NCBI GenBank assembly: GCA_950295325.1
Contig: OX485806.1
Location: forward strand, 18,412,001 to 18,476,000
From: Polytrichum commune
Lineage: Eukaryota; Streptophyta; Polytrichopsida; Polytrichales; Polytrichaceae
Direction of reading: 5' to 3'
DNA: 64,000 nucleotides
This document shows, one piece after another, positions 25,331 to 38,185 of the stretch (its first letter is position 1; the number at the start of each line of letters is the position of its first letter). The position numbers were made by a program, and so were the translations under genes. The notes under the pieces were generated by a model. It was not told where the DNA came from. It worked only from the letters and a program-made list of their open reading frames with translations, and searched no databases.

Positions 25331-26860
25331 TTGGCGTAGACAGAGAGCTCTACTCCTATATTTGGGCCAAGCTAACCCCTTTTTTGCCCATCACTGAGTT
25401 CCTCCTTATATGTTGGACAATATGACCACATCTGATGTGGAGTGCACAGCTGAGACCTGTAAGGCTCTCCCGCAGGTGGGTCTGCAGCTGTAGAAGCCCT
25501 CGTCGATTCTAACAACCGCCACTGACACTGCGAATTTTAACTAAATGAGATCTGGTTTTTAGTGGGCAACTTTAACTTGGCAGGAACTTGTGGTATTGTA
25601 AATTGTATCTTGGTTCAGAGGTCTCTTATAAGCATGTGTGCATGGAGATTTATGGCACGAGCTTGAATTAGGTGATTCTTCATAAAAAGTAGCTGTTCGT
25701 GACACAACCTTGGGGAGGCTACCTGATGTGCCGTGCTTCTATCCGGGTCAAATGCAGGACTTGGAGTGGAAGGGAGATTTCTTTGTGCTCCTCGGAACAA
25801 TGCGTGTCCACTTGAACAGTAAAAAGCTTTCCACTTCAGTATCACTTGGCTTCAGATTCTACGACTTGATGTTGGGCTTTTAGGTGATGTAAGAAGGCAA
25901 GTAGGATGCATTAAGGTAGGCGTGCCTAATTAAACACAACAATAACCTGGACACCTATATTTGAGTGGTAAGTGGTTCAGGTCTGGATCTAACTGCTGGC
26001 ATCCAAAAAAATGTGTTTAGAAGAGATTGGACTAATGTGCTCCACATGATTGGGGGACCTATATGACCACTTGACGAGCACAAGAAACCTCACTTTGATA
26101 ATGTTCATGATATTCATATGAGCTTCAATAATTATGATGCAAATGGCTATGGGCACGATTTCGATTTTCTAAACACCTTGCACTAATTGGAGGAAAAAGT
26201 ATCCGTACAAGGTGTGGCTACCTTAGATGAGTCTGATGGTGGCTAAGTCAATGCAATATAAGATTAGAGTCATCCTTTAACTCAATGGGTCTCCTAGTCA
26301 GAAGTAGATCTTTTTTTTGGTCAAAAATTACCTGCAGTGGTAGGAAAGTCTTGATTCACTCTCAAAGATTGAGTGGTGGTTTGAATAAAGATATTCTACA
26401 TTAATTCGTTGGGAGTCAAATTTATTGACATGCTGCGAGGTGTTTGACTCTTAACGAACTGAGATAGTTTGTGCTGTTCATTCAAATTCAAACATACCCT
26501 GTATGTGAAAAGAAATTATTGATCTTGTGTAAAATGGGCAAATTATGGAAGGACCAACCACCAATGAAAAGCCCAATTGAGTTAGACATACAGTAACTCT
26601 ATAAAATTTGACAAAATGTGAATGTATTCTGAAGTCATTCCACCCATTTCACAGTGACATGTGCAAGTAGGTTGTTTCCTTTACCCATGTGAATTACCTC
26701 GGGTAAAAATAATTACAATTACCTAGAACTTTGTTCATTGTCCTGTATAGCTGCCAAAGTTGAAATATGATTAATGTATTTTGTTACTGTGGTAATAAAT
26801 ATTCAAAATAGTGTGGGATGTTGATAAATTAGCTGGGTGCAACCTAATTGCATAAAGATA
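25331..26860. other. 3' region of LEUNIG homologue and intergenic
   Basis: The first 500-600 bp probably hold the 3' UTR, but the end could not be fixed. The remainder is AT-rich with no recognisable gene. Confidence 0.4.
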
Positions 26861-27320
26861 GGGAGTTATTGTATCTGAGCATACCTCTCATTCATCCAAT
26901 GTAAAAAGCCTTAACATAGTATGCAATATGGAGGTTGCTTATATTTGATTTGATACCAGATTCAATGATTGGGGAGAACCAGTAGTTAGTTACAAATGAA
27001 CCAGTTGAGTTTGAGAAATAACTGGTTGAAGCTCAAGATTGGAGGAAATTTACTGATCATTTTAGAGGAATTTATAGAATATACCCCAATTTAACAAAAG
27101 AAAACCGAAGGATGTCAACATGTAACCGGTTGGACTTGCAAACACTAGGATCTCAACCGATTATGCCCTAAAATCTCCCGATCATTGACTAGATTCAACT
27201 TTAGAGATTTCAAATTAGTCTATGCGAGGTCATTTGAGATGAATCACCAACAAAATCTATAGGGGGTCAAGCTTTAATGTTGGATGGATAAGAGGTACAC
27301 TTGTATATGATAATTCCCTC
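26861..27320. mobile_element. MITE family B, copy 2
   Basis: A roughly 460-bp element. The left end, GGGAGTTATTGTATCTGAGC then ATACCTCTCATTCATCCAA, pairs with a right end (27290-27320) whose complement reads GAGGGAATTATCATATACAA then TACCTCTTATCCATCCAA. Inside lies a segment (26955-27085) that recurs inverted at 29515-29665. Confidence 0.65.
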
Positions 27321-27596
27321 TCTCCTAATTGCACATATCGGTGTAGTTGATACCCAATTATTGCACGCACATTAGTGTTGGTCAATGATGATTAGTGTGG
27401 GCCACACTAAATCAAAGGTTTAGCACACTATCCTTAAAACCAATCGTGCCCACCTAGTAATTTGGATGGTGAAATTCCCGAGATCTTGGAAAACTTTAGC
27501 CAACTTCAAGGCTTTGAAGTTCCAACCACTCTTTAAGTGGTCCGGAGAGACAAAAACTCCCATGTCAAATCAAGCAAATAAAGTGACATCTGGGTC

Positions 27597-27664
27597 GCAT
27601 ATTATTTCAAGGCTTTCATGTTGGATGAATGAGAGGTATACTCGTACATCATAATTCCCTCTCT
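27597..27664. mobile_element. MITE family B, solo right end
   Basis: Carries GGATGAATGAGAGGTATACT followed by a CATAATTCCCTCTC terminus, matching the right ends of the family B elements. No convincing left partner is present. Confidence 0.5.
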
Positions 27665-27806
27665 TCAAGTAACCCCATCTCTAGCAACATAGGCACCTAC
27701 TCGCAAAACTTGGTCTTCCCAAATTTCTCATTTGACAAATCGCCTTATCATTGAGCATTTCCAAAGCACTTTGGGCATGTGGGCGGGCATCTTTGGAATA
27801 TTTTAG

Positions 27807-28046
27807 AGAGAGAGAGAGAGAGAGAGAGAACCTCTCATTCAGTCAACATAAAGCCTTGAGAGAGTATGTACCTCAGATGTTACTTTTTAAAATTGTTATT
27901 AGTTTTAATTTGACATTGAAATTAGTTTCAAAGACCCCGAATTAGTGTACTCAAGGTCATTCTGAGATGAATTAGCAACAAATCTATAGGTAATCAAATT
28001 TTAATATTGGATGAATGAAAGGTACGCTTGTATACAATAAGCCCTT
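27807..28046. mobile_element. MITE family B, copy 3
   Basis: A short family B element with left-end AACCTCTCATTCAGTCAACA and right-end GGATGAATGAAAGGTACGCT. Its outer left edge is replaced by a (GA)n microsatellite at 27807-27828. Contains the shared internal block TTCAAAGACCCCGAATTAGT. Confidence 0.55.
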
Positions 28047-28876
28047 TTTTTCGTGTTAATGGTTGAAAGCACCTACCAAGGGGGAGGACTGAAACATTTA
28101 TTTTGTTAAAATAATTATGTTCTAAACTATCTAGTTCAACACCTTAGACATCAACTTAGGAGTGCTTCCTGCCTAAAAAACCAACCTTCTTGAAACCCAA
28201 TGAACTAAAAAAGAATGGAGAATGGAGAATGGAGAACTTCAATGCTCTCATGGGACAAGTGGTATCATGTAACTTAAAGGGGAAAAACGTCGTATAACCT
28301 ATTGTTATCAACACTCATAATCCAAATCATAGAAAGTTATAAGTTGTTTGCACCCCATTGGAGGGTAAGAAATGTGTATCATGGATAAATAGCTCTTGGT
28401 AGTATTTTTATAAGGTATTCATTGTAGATTTGATTATAGAAAATGATTTAAAACTCCAAATGAAATGCAAAAAGATATTTCAGAGTTAACATTATGCATC
28501 ATGTCCCGAGATCCTAGTTCATCAAAGTTTGGATGGTAATAGGTTTATCCACTTTAGTTGAATTTTTGTAGTGAGTGGCTTAGTTGAACTCAAGGTTTGA
28601 ATCTTTTCTTCAATCTCCCTTGCCTCAACAAAGGACTCTTTAGAACCTAGTCCCTTCTTATACGTCCTACCATTGGTCATTCTGAATTGATTTTGTAAAT
28701 GTTTACGCTGGCCCCCAACTAATAGTTTGGGGTAACGTCTGCTATCCTATTATTAAGAGGGTGTTCTTTCGTTGAGCACCAGGGAATAATTCAAAAAATA
28801 AGGTTCTAGGGTTTCAAAAGTTCCCAATGTAGTGAAACTAATGAGGGAGGGGAGGCGTTGAAACCCATCTCTATGG

Positions 28877-28909
<33 letters not shown>

Positions 28910-29514
28910 ACTTATAGGGAGAGGCAAGTACCAAAGATAAGAACAAGGTCTCGCTGATTATAACAAGGTAAGCAGTGTGGTGTTTCTCATTCCTACTCCC
29001 TTGCTATGATTGGTTGGCTAGGGTGCCGGATATTGGACACTTGGTGAGGGTATTTAGAGCCAAGTTAGCATGTAATTAGCTCATTAGGTGTCAGGTCCAA
29101 GACACATGACGAATGTTTATAGATAAATTCAGAGACAATAAATAAATAAATAAATAAAGATATGATTTATAGTAAGAGTTGTTTAATTCTTCAACGAGGC
29201 CTTTTGAAATCTATCATAGCACACTCTAACAAACATACTTTCCTTAATCATACAATAATTAATTCAAAAAGGATATAGTAAATTCAAAATATTATGATTA
29301 TTTTATTAAATTATTCTATATAGGAGACAAAAATTCATACTAGATGCCAATATACTGTACATAAATAGAAAAAAATACTGAAGATGCAGTCCTCTATAAT
29401 AGGACAACATACTAGTGTCCGAGGAGATGTTTGGACATAATCAATCAAAATCCTAGTGTCTCTAAATCTAATTTGTTACATGTTGTGATCATTCAGGATT
29501 TCCTTTATTAATTT
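28047..29514. other. AT-rich intergenic with 32-bp poly-A run
   Basis: No gene recognised. A pure A run at 28877-28908 could mark the tail of a retroposed insertion, but I could not define a body for it. A short (AATA)n run lies near 29139-29157. Confidence 0.4.
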
Positions 29515-29665
29515 GAAGAGTAGTCCATAGATTCCTCTAAAATGATGAATAATTTTCCTGAAGTCTTAACATCAACCGGTTATTTCTCAAAGTCAACCGG
29601 CTATTTTCCAAAGTCAACCGGTGCATCTGTAGCTTGCGGTCGGTTCTCCCCATTCATTGCAAGCA
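29515..29665. repeat. Inverted copy of 26955-27085 segment
   Basis: Read on the minus strand, this segment repeats the order of blocks in 26955-27085: GGGGAGAACC, the TTGAGAAATAACCGGTTGA-type block, and TCATTTTAGAGGAAT. Inside it, an AAAGTCAACCGG motif occurs three times in tandem (29570-29622). It is probably another copy of the same transposon family. Confidence 0.5.
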
Positions 29666-30485
29666 TACCTCACCTAATTTTGATTTCCTGTCTCGTGGCC
29701 GCGCGTCTGCGTTTGTTGTAGGCCTATTTCTCCCGCTGTCGGGGTCGCGCGTCTGCGCCTAGCGTTGGTGGAGGTGTGCTGGTAAGTTCATCGACATAGC
29801 CAAGCCAAAATGCAAGATGCTGGTCACGGCGAGCAAGGTGTAGGCATCTGTTTTTGTATTAGTTGTTCATGGTGGTATTGACATTGCATAAAGATTTGGC
29901 GTTCTGAATGTAGGGGTCATCGTCTTGCAAGTGAAATTGGCTGTGGATCTGGACTTTGGCGGGCCCAGAAGCGCGATGGATCGCTCGCATGCATTTTACA
30001 AGGAAGCGAGGCGCGCGCTTTCCAAGGTGCGCTACTGTCATTCCGCCTTTGCACATTGCGTTTATCTTTGCGTTGCGCATCCTTTTCAGTGAGGAAGTTT
30101 TAGGTGAGCTTCGGATTGTTCGGAGCATTTCGTCTTGGGGTTTTAAGACGAGATTGTCGAATTGTTTTGGAGCATCGTCTTGAGGAATTGGTGTAATTTG
30201 CACTTGGCCGTGGAGTTGTTGAACTGCGATGATTCTGTGATGGTCGCAGCCATTGAGGTCAAGGAATTGCGTTCAGTTGTTATTGGGAGCAAGTTGCGAC
30301 GTGGTACTAAAGAGGCCATATTAACCTCGACTAGTATTTAGCTGCGACAAGTAAACCTTAAGGTCGCTAATGATGGTATTGGTTTCGATTCGTGTTTTGA
30401 AGTTGCAGGTTCGACGAGAAGCTTCCTTTGTATCTATTTTGGCATCAGAGCCGCTGTTCGAGCTGATGAATATTTGTGGATCCAG

Positions 30486-30973
30486 GTTAGCTTCTTATCT
30501 TTACTCCGATAATTTTATTGGTTAGGGTTAGGGTCTGGGTTATCCGATCCACTCTTCAATGAAACTGAACTTCAGGATTCATCTAATCAGGATGCACTCA
30601 CTTCTTGCAATGTGCAATACCTGAAATTATGTATTCTACAGCCTTGCTCATCGAAAGTTGCAAATGCTATTCGTATTCTGAATTGCAAGAAGCATGTGGT
30701 CTTTATGCGTGGGTTGAGTTTTTTTCGATATAATTGTTAGCAGCATTATTTACTCCAATTTTTCACCGACGAAGAACAGAGACCGTTATCACCATTGCCT
30801 AGGCCTTACAGCAACTCCGGCTTACGGAGAGCCTCCATGTCTTGGACTCTCTTCCAACTTCTGGAGATTGTCATAGCTGGTGTGATGATCCAATAGTATT
30901 AGCTCTCTTAGATGCAGACATGTAGATAATGTCGTGAAGGTGGGTGAATTGATTATTTATTTTCCTTTCGCAG
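30486..30973 (+). other. Probable 5' UTR intron of the domain-X gene
   Basis: A donor GATCCAG|GTTAGC at 30486 and an acceptor TTTTCCTTTCGCAG ending at 30973, with a good pyrimidine tract, bracket a 488-bp intron that ends 52 nt before the start codon at 31026. Upstream sequence 29.7-30.48 kb would then be the transcribed leader. The exact donor is less certain than the acceptor. Confidence 0.5.
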
Positions 30974-31002
30974 AAACCATAACAAGGAAGTAAGTTGCGA
31001 GC

Positions 31003-31110
31003 ATGTTAACACTTGGGGTCCGGAGATGGTTTGTGGCACAAAGGCATTGGCTGCATCGTCATTGCAATGGCCATGCCTGGGTCCAGTGCGGAATGTCATG
31101 CAAGGCCTGA
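31003..31110 (+). other. Overlapping upstream ORF (35 codons)
   Basis: The first ATG after the predicted leader splice site is at 31003 (A at -3). It opens a 35-codon ORF, ending TGA at 31108-31110, that overlaps the main start at 31026 in another frame. Its product is Arg/Trp/His-rich with no acidic residue (start MLTLGVRRWFVAQRHW), so it would lower initiation at the main start or supply an alternative presequence if frame were changed. Confidence 0.5.
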
Positions 31111-31922
31111 TTCCACTATCAAGGGGAGTGCACACTGTGCAGGGCTACACAATGCCACTATTGTCAGAGCGCACGTGCCAGAGTTGGATGAAGATGTCAA
31201 ACATATCTGGGGGTAGAGAGAGACACTTTGGTGGAGAACCTGAAAGAAGCAACTCTTCTGATAGGAATGGTTCCAATGTACATAAGTTTGACTGGAACAA
31301 TGACCAGAATGCAGAGTTTGGAGAATCAGAGAGCTGTGAAGAACATGAATTTGCTGAAGACCATGAATGGGAAGAGGATGATTTGGCAGATTCTGAAGAC
31401 ATTGAGGATTATCGGGAGCCTAAACAACGAGACCATCAAGAGGCTACATCTGTGATGAAAGTTGAAGCCCCTGTTGAGGAGATATATGAGCTGCTTCATT
31501 CGCGTGGGTTTATTTCTGAGAGGCAGAAGAGACCCACACCAAATGACTCAGTTCTGAGTCAGAAGGATCATCGCATTGTTGCGTGGTATCGGAATATCAG
31601 TATGGGGCTATTGAACTACTATGCATGCTGTGACAATTTACTAAAAGTGAAGTCAATAGTCAACTACCAGCTTAGATGGTCGGCAATTCATACACTTTCC
31701 AAGAAGCACAAGTCAAGTTCGCATCAAATCATTCAAAAGTATGGGAAAAACCTTGTTGTTACACATGACGGTAAGGAAGTGGCCTCTTTCCTGAAGCCAG
31801 AGGAGATAAAACAATACCAGAAGGGCTTTTTGGACACTGATCCGGTCCCACCTGACATGCTGATAGATGTTCTTTTCACCAGGATGAAGAGGCGAAGCCG
31901 AGATGAGAAAAAGGAAACATAG
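31026..31922 (+). CDS. Organelle-targeted group II intron maturase domain-X protein lacking an RT domain
   Basis: Single exon, 298 aa. Residues 1-47 contain no acidic residue, are rich in Ala/Ser/Arg, and end in LSRGVHTVQ, which resembles a mitochondrial (or plastid) presequence. Residues 97-130 are strongly acidic. Residues 145-262 match the maturase X domain (type II intron maturase) of plant nMAT/matR proteins: EAPVEEIYELLHSRGFI, then HRIVAWYRNISMGLLNYYACC, then NYQLRWSAIHTLSKKHKS and a KYGKNL segment. The tail is basic (KRRSRDEKK). Known plant nMAT proteins carry an RT domain of several hundred residues before domain X; none is encoded here. An in-frame TAA lies just upstream of the ATG and the 5' region shows no RT-like ORF. 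The likely role is group II intron splicing in an organelle, by family inference only. The ATG at 31026 has strong context (G at -3 and +4). Confidence 0.8.
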   Translation: MVCGTKALAASSLQWPCLGPVRNVMQGLIPLSRGVHTVQGYTMPLLSERTCQSWMKMSNISGGRERHFGGEPERSNSSDRNGSNVHKFDWNNDQNAEFGESESCEEHEFAEDHEWEEDDLADSEDIEDYREPKQRDHQEATSVMKVEAPVEEIYELLHSRGFISERQKRPTPNDSVLSQKDHRIVAWYRNISMGLLNYYACCDNLLKVKSIVNYQLRWSAIHTLSKKHKSSSHQIIQKYGKNLVVTHDGKEVASFLKPEEIKQYQKGFLDTDPVPPDMLIDVLFTRMKRRSRDEKKET

Positions 31923-33284
31923 ATATGCATCAATAACAATGTTGGTAACAGCAATTGTACAAGGCATGGGGATTGGAGATTACAAATTTGTTGGCAATGT
32001 GGTTCTTGTGTTCCTGGGTTCAATCCTATACCAGCTTGAAGGTTGATGACACCAATCACATGCTGATGTGGGCAATATAACAGCTGGTCCTCCACAGGTA
32101 ATTTTCCTGATGCTTTGGGGATGGCGATATCGGTCCATGGACTCATGTAGATTGGTTGTATTTTGAACCTTATAATACACATACATATAATATAACTCAG
32201 ATTAGTTGCTGATATTGCAAATACCCTACACATTCAGTTTCTACTCACGATAGCGTACAAAGTGTCTAGGACTCAACTTTGCTTTCCATTATGTTGAACC
32301 AGTACTGAGGTCAACATATTTGTTAGCAGCACCAATGACTAACTGCAGAATATGACCTTGCAGTGAATGTTATTCTTGTGGAGTGCAGGAGCTTGTGGGA
32401 AAAAGCTGCAGGAATAGATGTGTGAGCACCAGTGCAAACAAAAGCCCCAGATAGATGAATTTCAACTACAGAGGGATGCTCTCTGTCACCCACGTTGCTT
32501 ATAGAATTGCAGAGCAAGTGAGGGTGAGTTCGATCAAGTCTGGATGGGAAGGGTCCACAAAAGAGATCTAAAATGGATAATCATCCTCCATTTTACACAC
32601 TTGGTGCACATATTTGTTATGTCAATTTGGGAATCACACAGATGCACAAGTTTGAGGATAGCCTGAGAAGCCAAATTGAGTCTACACTGTTAAGAAGACA
32701 TTCATATGGTTTGAATTAGCATGCCTGACAAGCTACTGTGTTGGGTGACTCTCATGTTGCAGTATCAACTCCCCGTTCTCATTTGGGATAGACTACAGTC
32801 AGATTGCACCACTTTTGAGATTTTGAGCAGTGTCTTGAAAAAGTGCACCACTTCAAATGTATCCTAAGATTTTTGCATATAACATGTGCACATTCTCATT
32901 AGCACATCTCAAATTCTTGAATGCACAAATGATGCAAGTTGATGCCTGTCTCAGCCAGGTTTTCTTCTGCTGTCTGGTAGAAATCCAGAAAGAACCTCAA
33001 CACACATCCTGTGGCTGTGGGTTGTTTTTATGTATGGTTTTCATGATTTGGAAACTGTACTAACAAAGTTATATTTTAACCTTTCCTACACTTCTCTACA
33101 AATGTGCACTAGTATCTCTCCTACATGAATTTCATCAAATTTCACCAAATTCACTCCCATCCAACACATGTAGAAACTCTCCATGACCACAAAGTCCTGT
33201 GCAACATATGGTAGACTTTCAAGCAATATCTGTTTCATGCCATGTATGACTCTGTCGGTCTTTCATCCACTCCAAATTCCTTCG
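31923..33284. other. 3' flank of the domain-X gene, intergenic
   Basis: Probable 3' UTR then intergenic DNA. ORFs of 60-166 codons on either strand are shadows or chance ORFs without domains. Confidence 0.45.
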
Positions 33285-35053
33285 TAACCAAGGACCCGGG
33301 AAAGGAAAAGCCACAAACAGACACGTCACCAATGCTAAATATTTTCTCACAAAAATCTTCCGAGTAACAAGTAAAGTCATCCTCACCAACATTATACTTC
33401 AATACACTACTTATTTGTTGCTTGCAATTTAAATTTCCTTAGAATTGTACTAGAAAATAATGCACAATGACAATTGAGCACAAAATACCACGAGATTCGA
33501 AAAGAATTCATGATACAACTAAGCAATCAAGCAACCTTCAACTGTCCACGAAGCTATTTCTAGAATTTCACTCTAGAAATTATGGAGCTCTAGAAAGATT
33601 ATATTTTAGATGATCTAATGAACCCACGATATGTTCCAGGAAGTTAAGGCTTAAAGATTGTACCCAACTCAACATGAATTTTGACAATGAGAATTATACT
33701 TGAAGATTGTGGCAATCATCGGCACTCATAATTTTATATCATCAAGAACTACTCCTCCCGCTCATCAGTCTTTTTCATCAATCACGATATCTAAATTCAC
33801 TCACATTGAGGCGCTTTGTGGGTCTCTCTCTCTCTCCCCCCACCATGCCTATAACAATCTCGATGCACTGCGGCAACGGGAGGCGAAGAAGCCATTGAGA
33901 GAACCGGTTATCCTCAACACCTTTTGAACATGGGAATTGCAAGCCCAAACCAACCGCCACCATGTATTCGTATGCCACTTGGCAGAATGACACTGTCCTA
34001 TCCCCCGAAAACCAACCAATCCCCCTCCCACCCGCGCCCCCCACTAATGCATGGAGGAGATCCCACCTATTATATGCACATAATAACATTTTTTTCAAAT
34101 CGGATTTTCATGGTCCACTAACTACCTTGATTATTTATGCACTTTATTGGCAAGTATTTTACTTTCATGACACATTAGCTTTTGCATGTGTTCTCACCAA
34201 CAAAAATGTGACATGTGACACATTCACTCTTTAAAATTATTAGTTTGTGTTGAACCAATAAGATACTAGGGTAGTACAATCACAAATTTGCACACGAGCT
34301 TTGTGATTGAGAAATCCAATACTTTTTGCAATGTTATGGATTCCTTGTTTTGATTTGTGTGTGTGTGTGTGTGTGTGTGTGTTTGTTTTTTTGTTTTGCT
34401 TTATCATTTTGAAAGAGATATGGCTATTAACAAATTGAAAGTTTGGGTAGGGACCCCACAAACAAATTTTTAACACATGAGCAATAGCATTTGGGTGAGG
34501 ATATTTCACTTTTTTTGCTATTTAATAAGCCCGTGATTTGTAATGTGGATTTCACAAATGTAACCCAAATCATATGAAATTCTATTTGTTTTCAAAAGAA
34601 TCCTCAAAGAAAAATGGTTAGACAAATGTGTTGTAGTTGAATTTGATCATTTGAAAGATATCATAATAGGGAACACATATACTGCACTCATTATCTCAAT
34701 TTGTACGTGTTATTAGTGGAGTTATGTAATGCAAAAACATCTTACTCAAGGGTTCAATTTCTACTAAAAAAAGGTTCAATAAGTTGTTTGGACATTATAG
34801 ACCATAAATGAGCTTGCTTCGTTGAATATTAAGCTTACATTTTCATTAGTTAGTTCTAGCACTGCGTAACTCCGATTAGTGACACACTCTAATTGGGATA
34901 ATCAGTGTAGTTCCACATCACTGCATTGAGCCGAGGCTAGCACCGAGGCAAGTGCCGAAGCTGAGGCTGCCGAGCCTAGACGGGGGGTGTGGGGGTTAAG
35001 GGCGGCTGAGGCAAAGAGGCCAGTCTTTTCGCCTCGCTCGCGGACGCCATAGC

Positions 35054-35061
35054 TAGGGTTT
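35054..35061 (+). promoter_or_regulatory. Telo-box upstream of RPL13A copy 1
   Basis: TAGGGTTT, 32 bp before the start codon, is the reverse complement of the AAACCCTA telo-box common in promoters and leaders of plant ribosomal protein genes. The same site occurs at 52978-52985 and in the fragment at 44331-44525. Confidence 0.55.
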
Positions 35062-35092
35062 GGTGCAAGCTCGCGTAAGGAGGCTCGCAGTC

Positions 35093-36809
<1,717 letters not shown>

Positions 36810-37938
36810 GTTCTGGACAAAGAATTCTAAATCTTTCTTGAGTTTCTCTGCGGGTATTCAATCACATGGATCCAATTTTTTGATGAGAATCAGAATTATC
36901 CCTTTCTGCTGTGTGTATTTCATCGGTGGTTGGTATATTAAGCCTGTTAATGAAGACCGCATTCTTTCCTTACTACACGATTTGCTTCTGTAGCGTGGTT
37001 TCCTCCACTACTCTTGTACTGCCAATGTCTCTCTCATGGTGATAGAATTCTGTGAAACATTAAAAACTGAAGAAAACGAAATGTGAATCAGGTGGGAGTA
37101 TGTAGGAGCCAGTGAAGTAAGAAGCAGGTCTCAATTGTATGTGACACTAAAGATACACACGAACTTCAGCACAATGGTACTGGAAGACATTGTCTGTTCC
37201 AGGCCTCGGAATTTATAATATCTGAAAATGTTTGTGGTTTAGAGGGTAACCATTTGTGGGTACAATTCCATCCAATCCCACTAAGTACAGCACATTTCAA
37301 AGCGTAGCCTTGTAAATATTGATTTTGAATACTTGTAGGTTTTGTATTTTGACGCCAGTTTCGAAATCATAATCTGAGGTTGAAAACTGCATGAACGAAT
37401 TCTTGATCTAATCACATGAACGAAGTCGTTGGTAAATTGTCCGATCCAGTTAGCAATTGTGAATCATGAATATTGCCTCAGTTAACGAAGTTTTTGGTCT
37501 ATTCCTCCTTGCCCGGCTTTGATCATTAGAAAGCTAGGAGTCACATGACAATAAACGAAACGAAACTGTACTATAATTTTATATTTTATTAATTGAAATC
37601 CAATCAACTCTATAAGTAATACATTGTACACCAAGCTCCGAATCCCGAAGGGTCGGATTCTTGCCAACCTCCGTGAACAACTTATCTAGCCGGAGAATAT
37701 GTATGAAAACACACGAGTTTACATCCATTAAGAACACTATTCGTAAACAATAATGAGGAATGCTCTCTGTCTTGTCTCACGATTCCTCACCACAAATAGT
37801 AATTGGAACATGAAATATTACAAATAGCACAATCCCCTTGCTGGCCAGCAGCAAACACAGTATTGTTGCACAGTGTTGTTGCACTTATATGCATGCAGCC
37901 TTGATGAAGATGTTTCTGGGAGCTCCAGTACTCGTTGT

Positions 37939-38185
37939 TTGTTGAATGATTTATTGGCCTAGGTAATGTTGAGTTATTGCATAAAAGGTATAAAACCATG
38001 AAGGACATGTAACAACATTGATTTCACATAACATGATGGTCATTTGGATTTTAAGATGTTGTCAAATTCTGTGGGATTGGACGCTTTATATAAACTAATG
38101 TGTGTGTAAGAAGGGGTGTTATTTGAGGCATTAGCATACATAGTATACATAAGGGAGGGGTACTATTTTTCTCTGGTGTGTACGC
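37939..38185. repeat. Inverted-copy element F, copy 1
   Basis: Begins exactly where the RPL13A segmental duplication ends. Its reverse complement matches 58999-59246, through blocks such as TTGGCCTAGGTAATGTT, TTATTGCATAAAAGGTATA, GGACATGTAACAACATTGA and CATAAGGGAGGGG. No coding content. Confidence 0.7.

Noticed and set aside
28877-28908. Poly-A run as the tail of a retrotransposon
   Set aside because: No RT ORF, target duplication or repeated body could be tied to it.
33700-34234. Overlapping ORFs upstream of RPL13A (copied at 51624-52158)
   Set aside because: Their duplication reflects the segmental copy; frames show no domain and lie in upstream AT-rich DNA.
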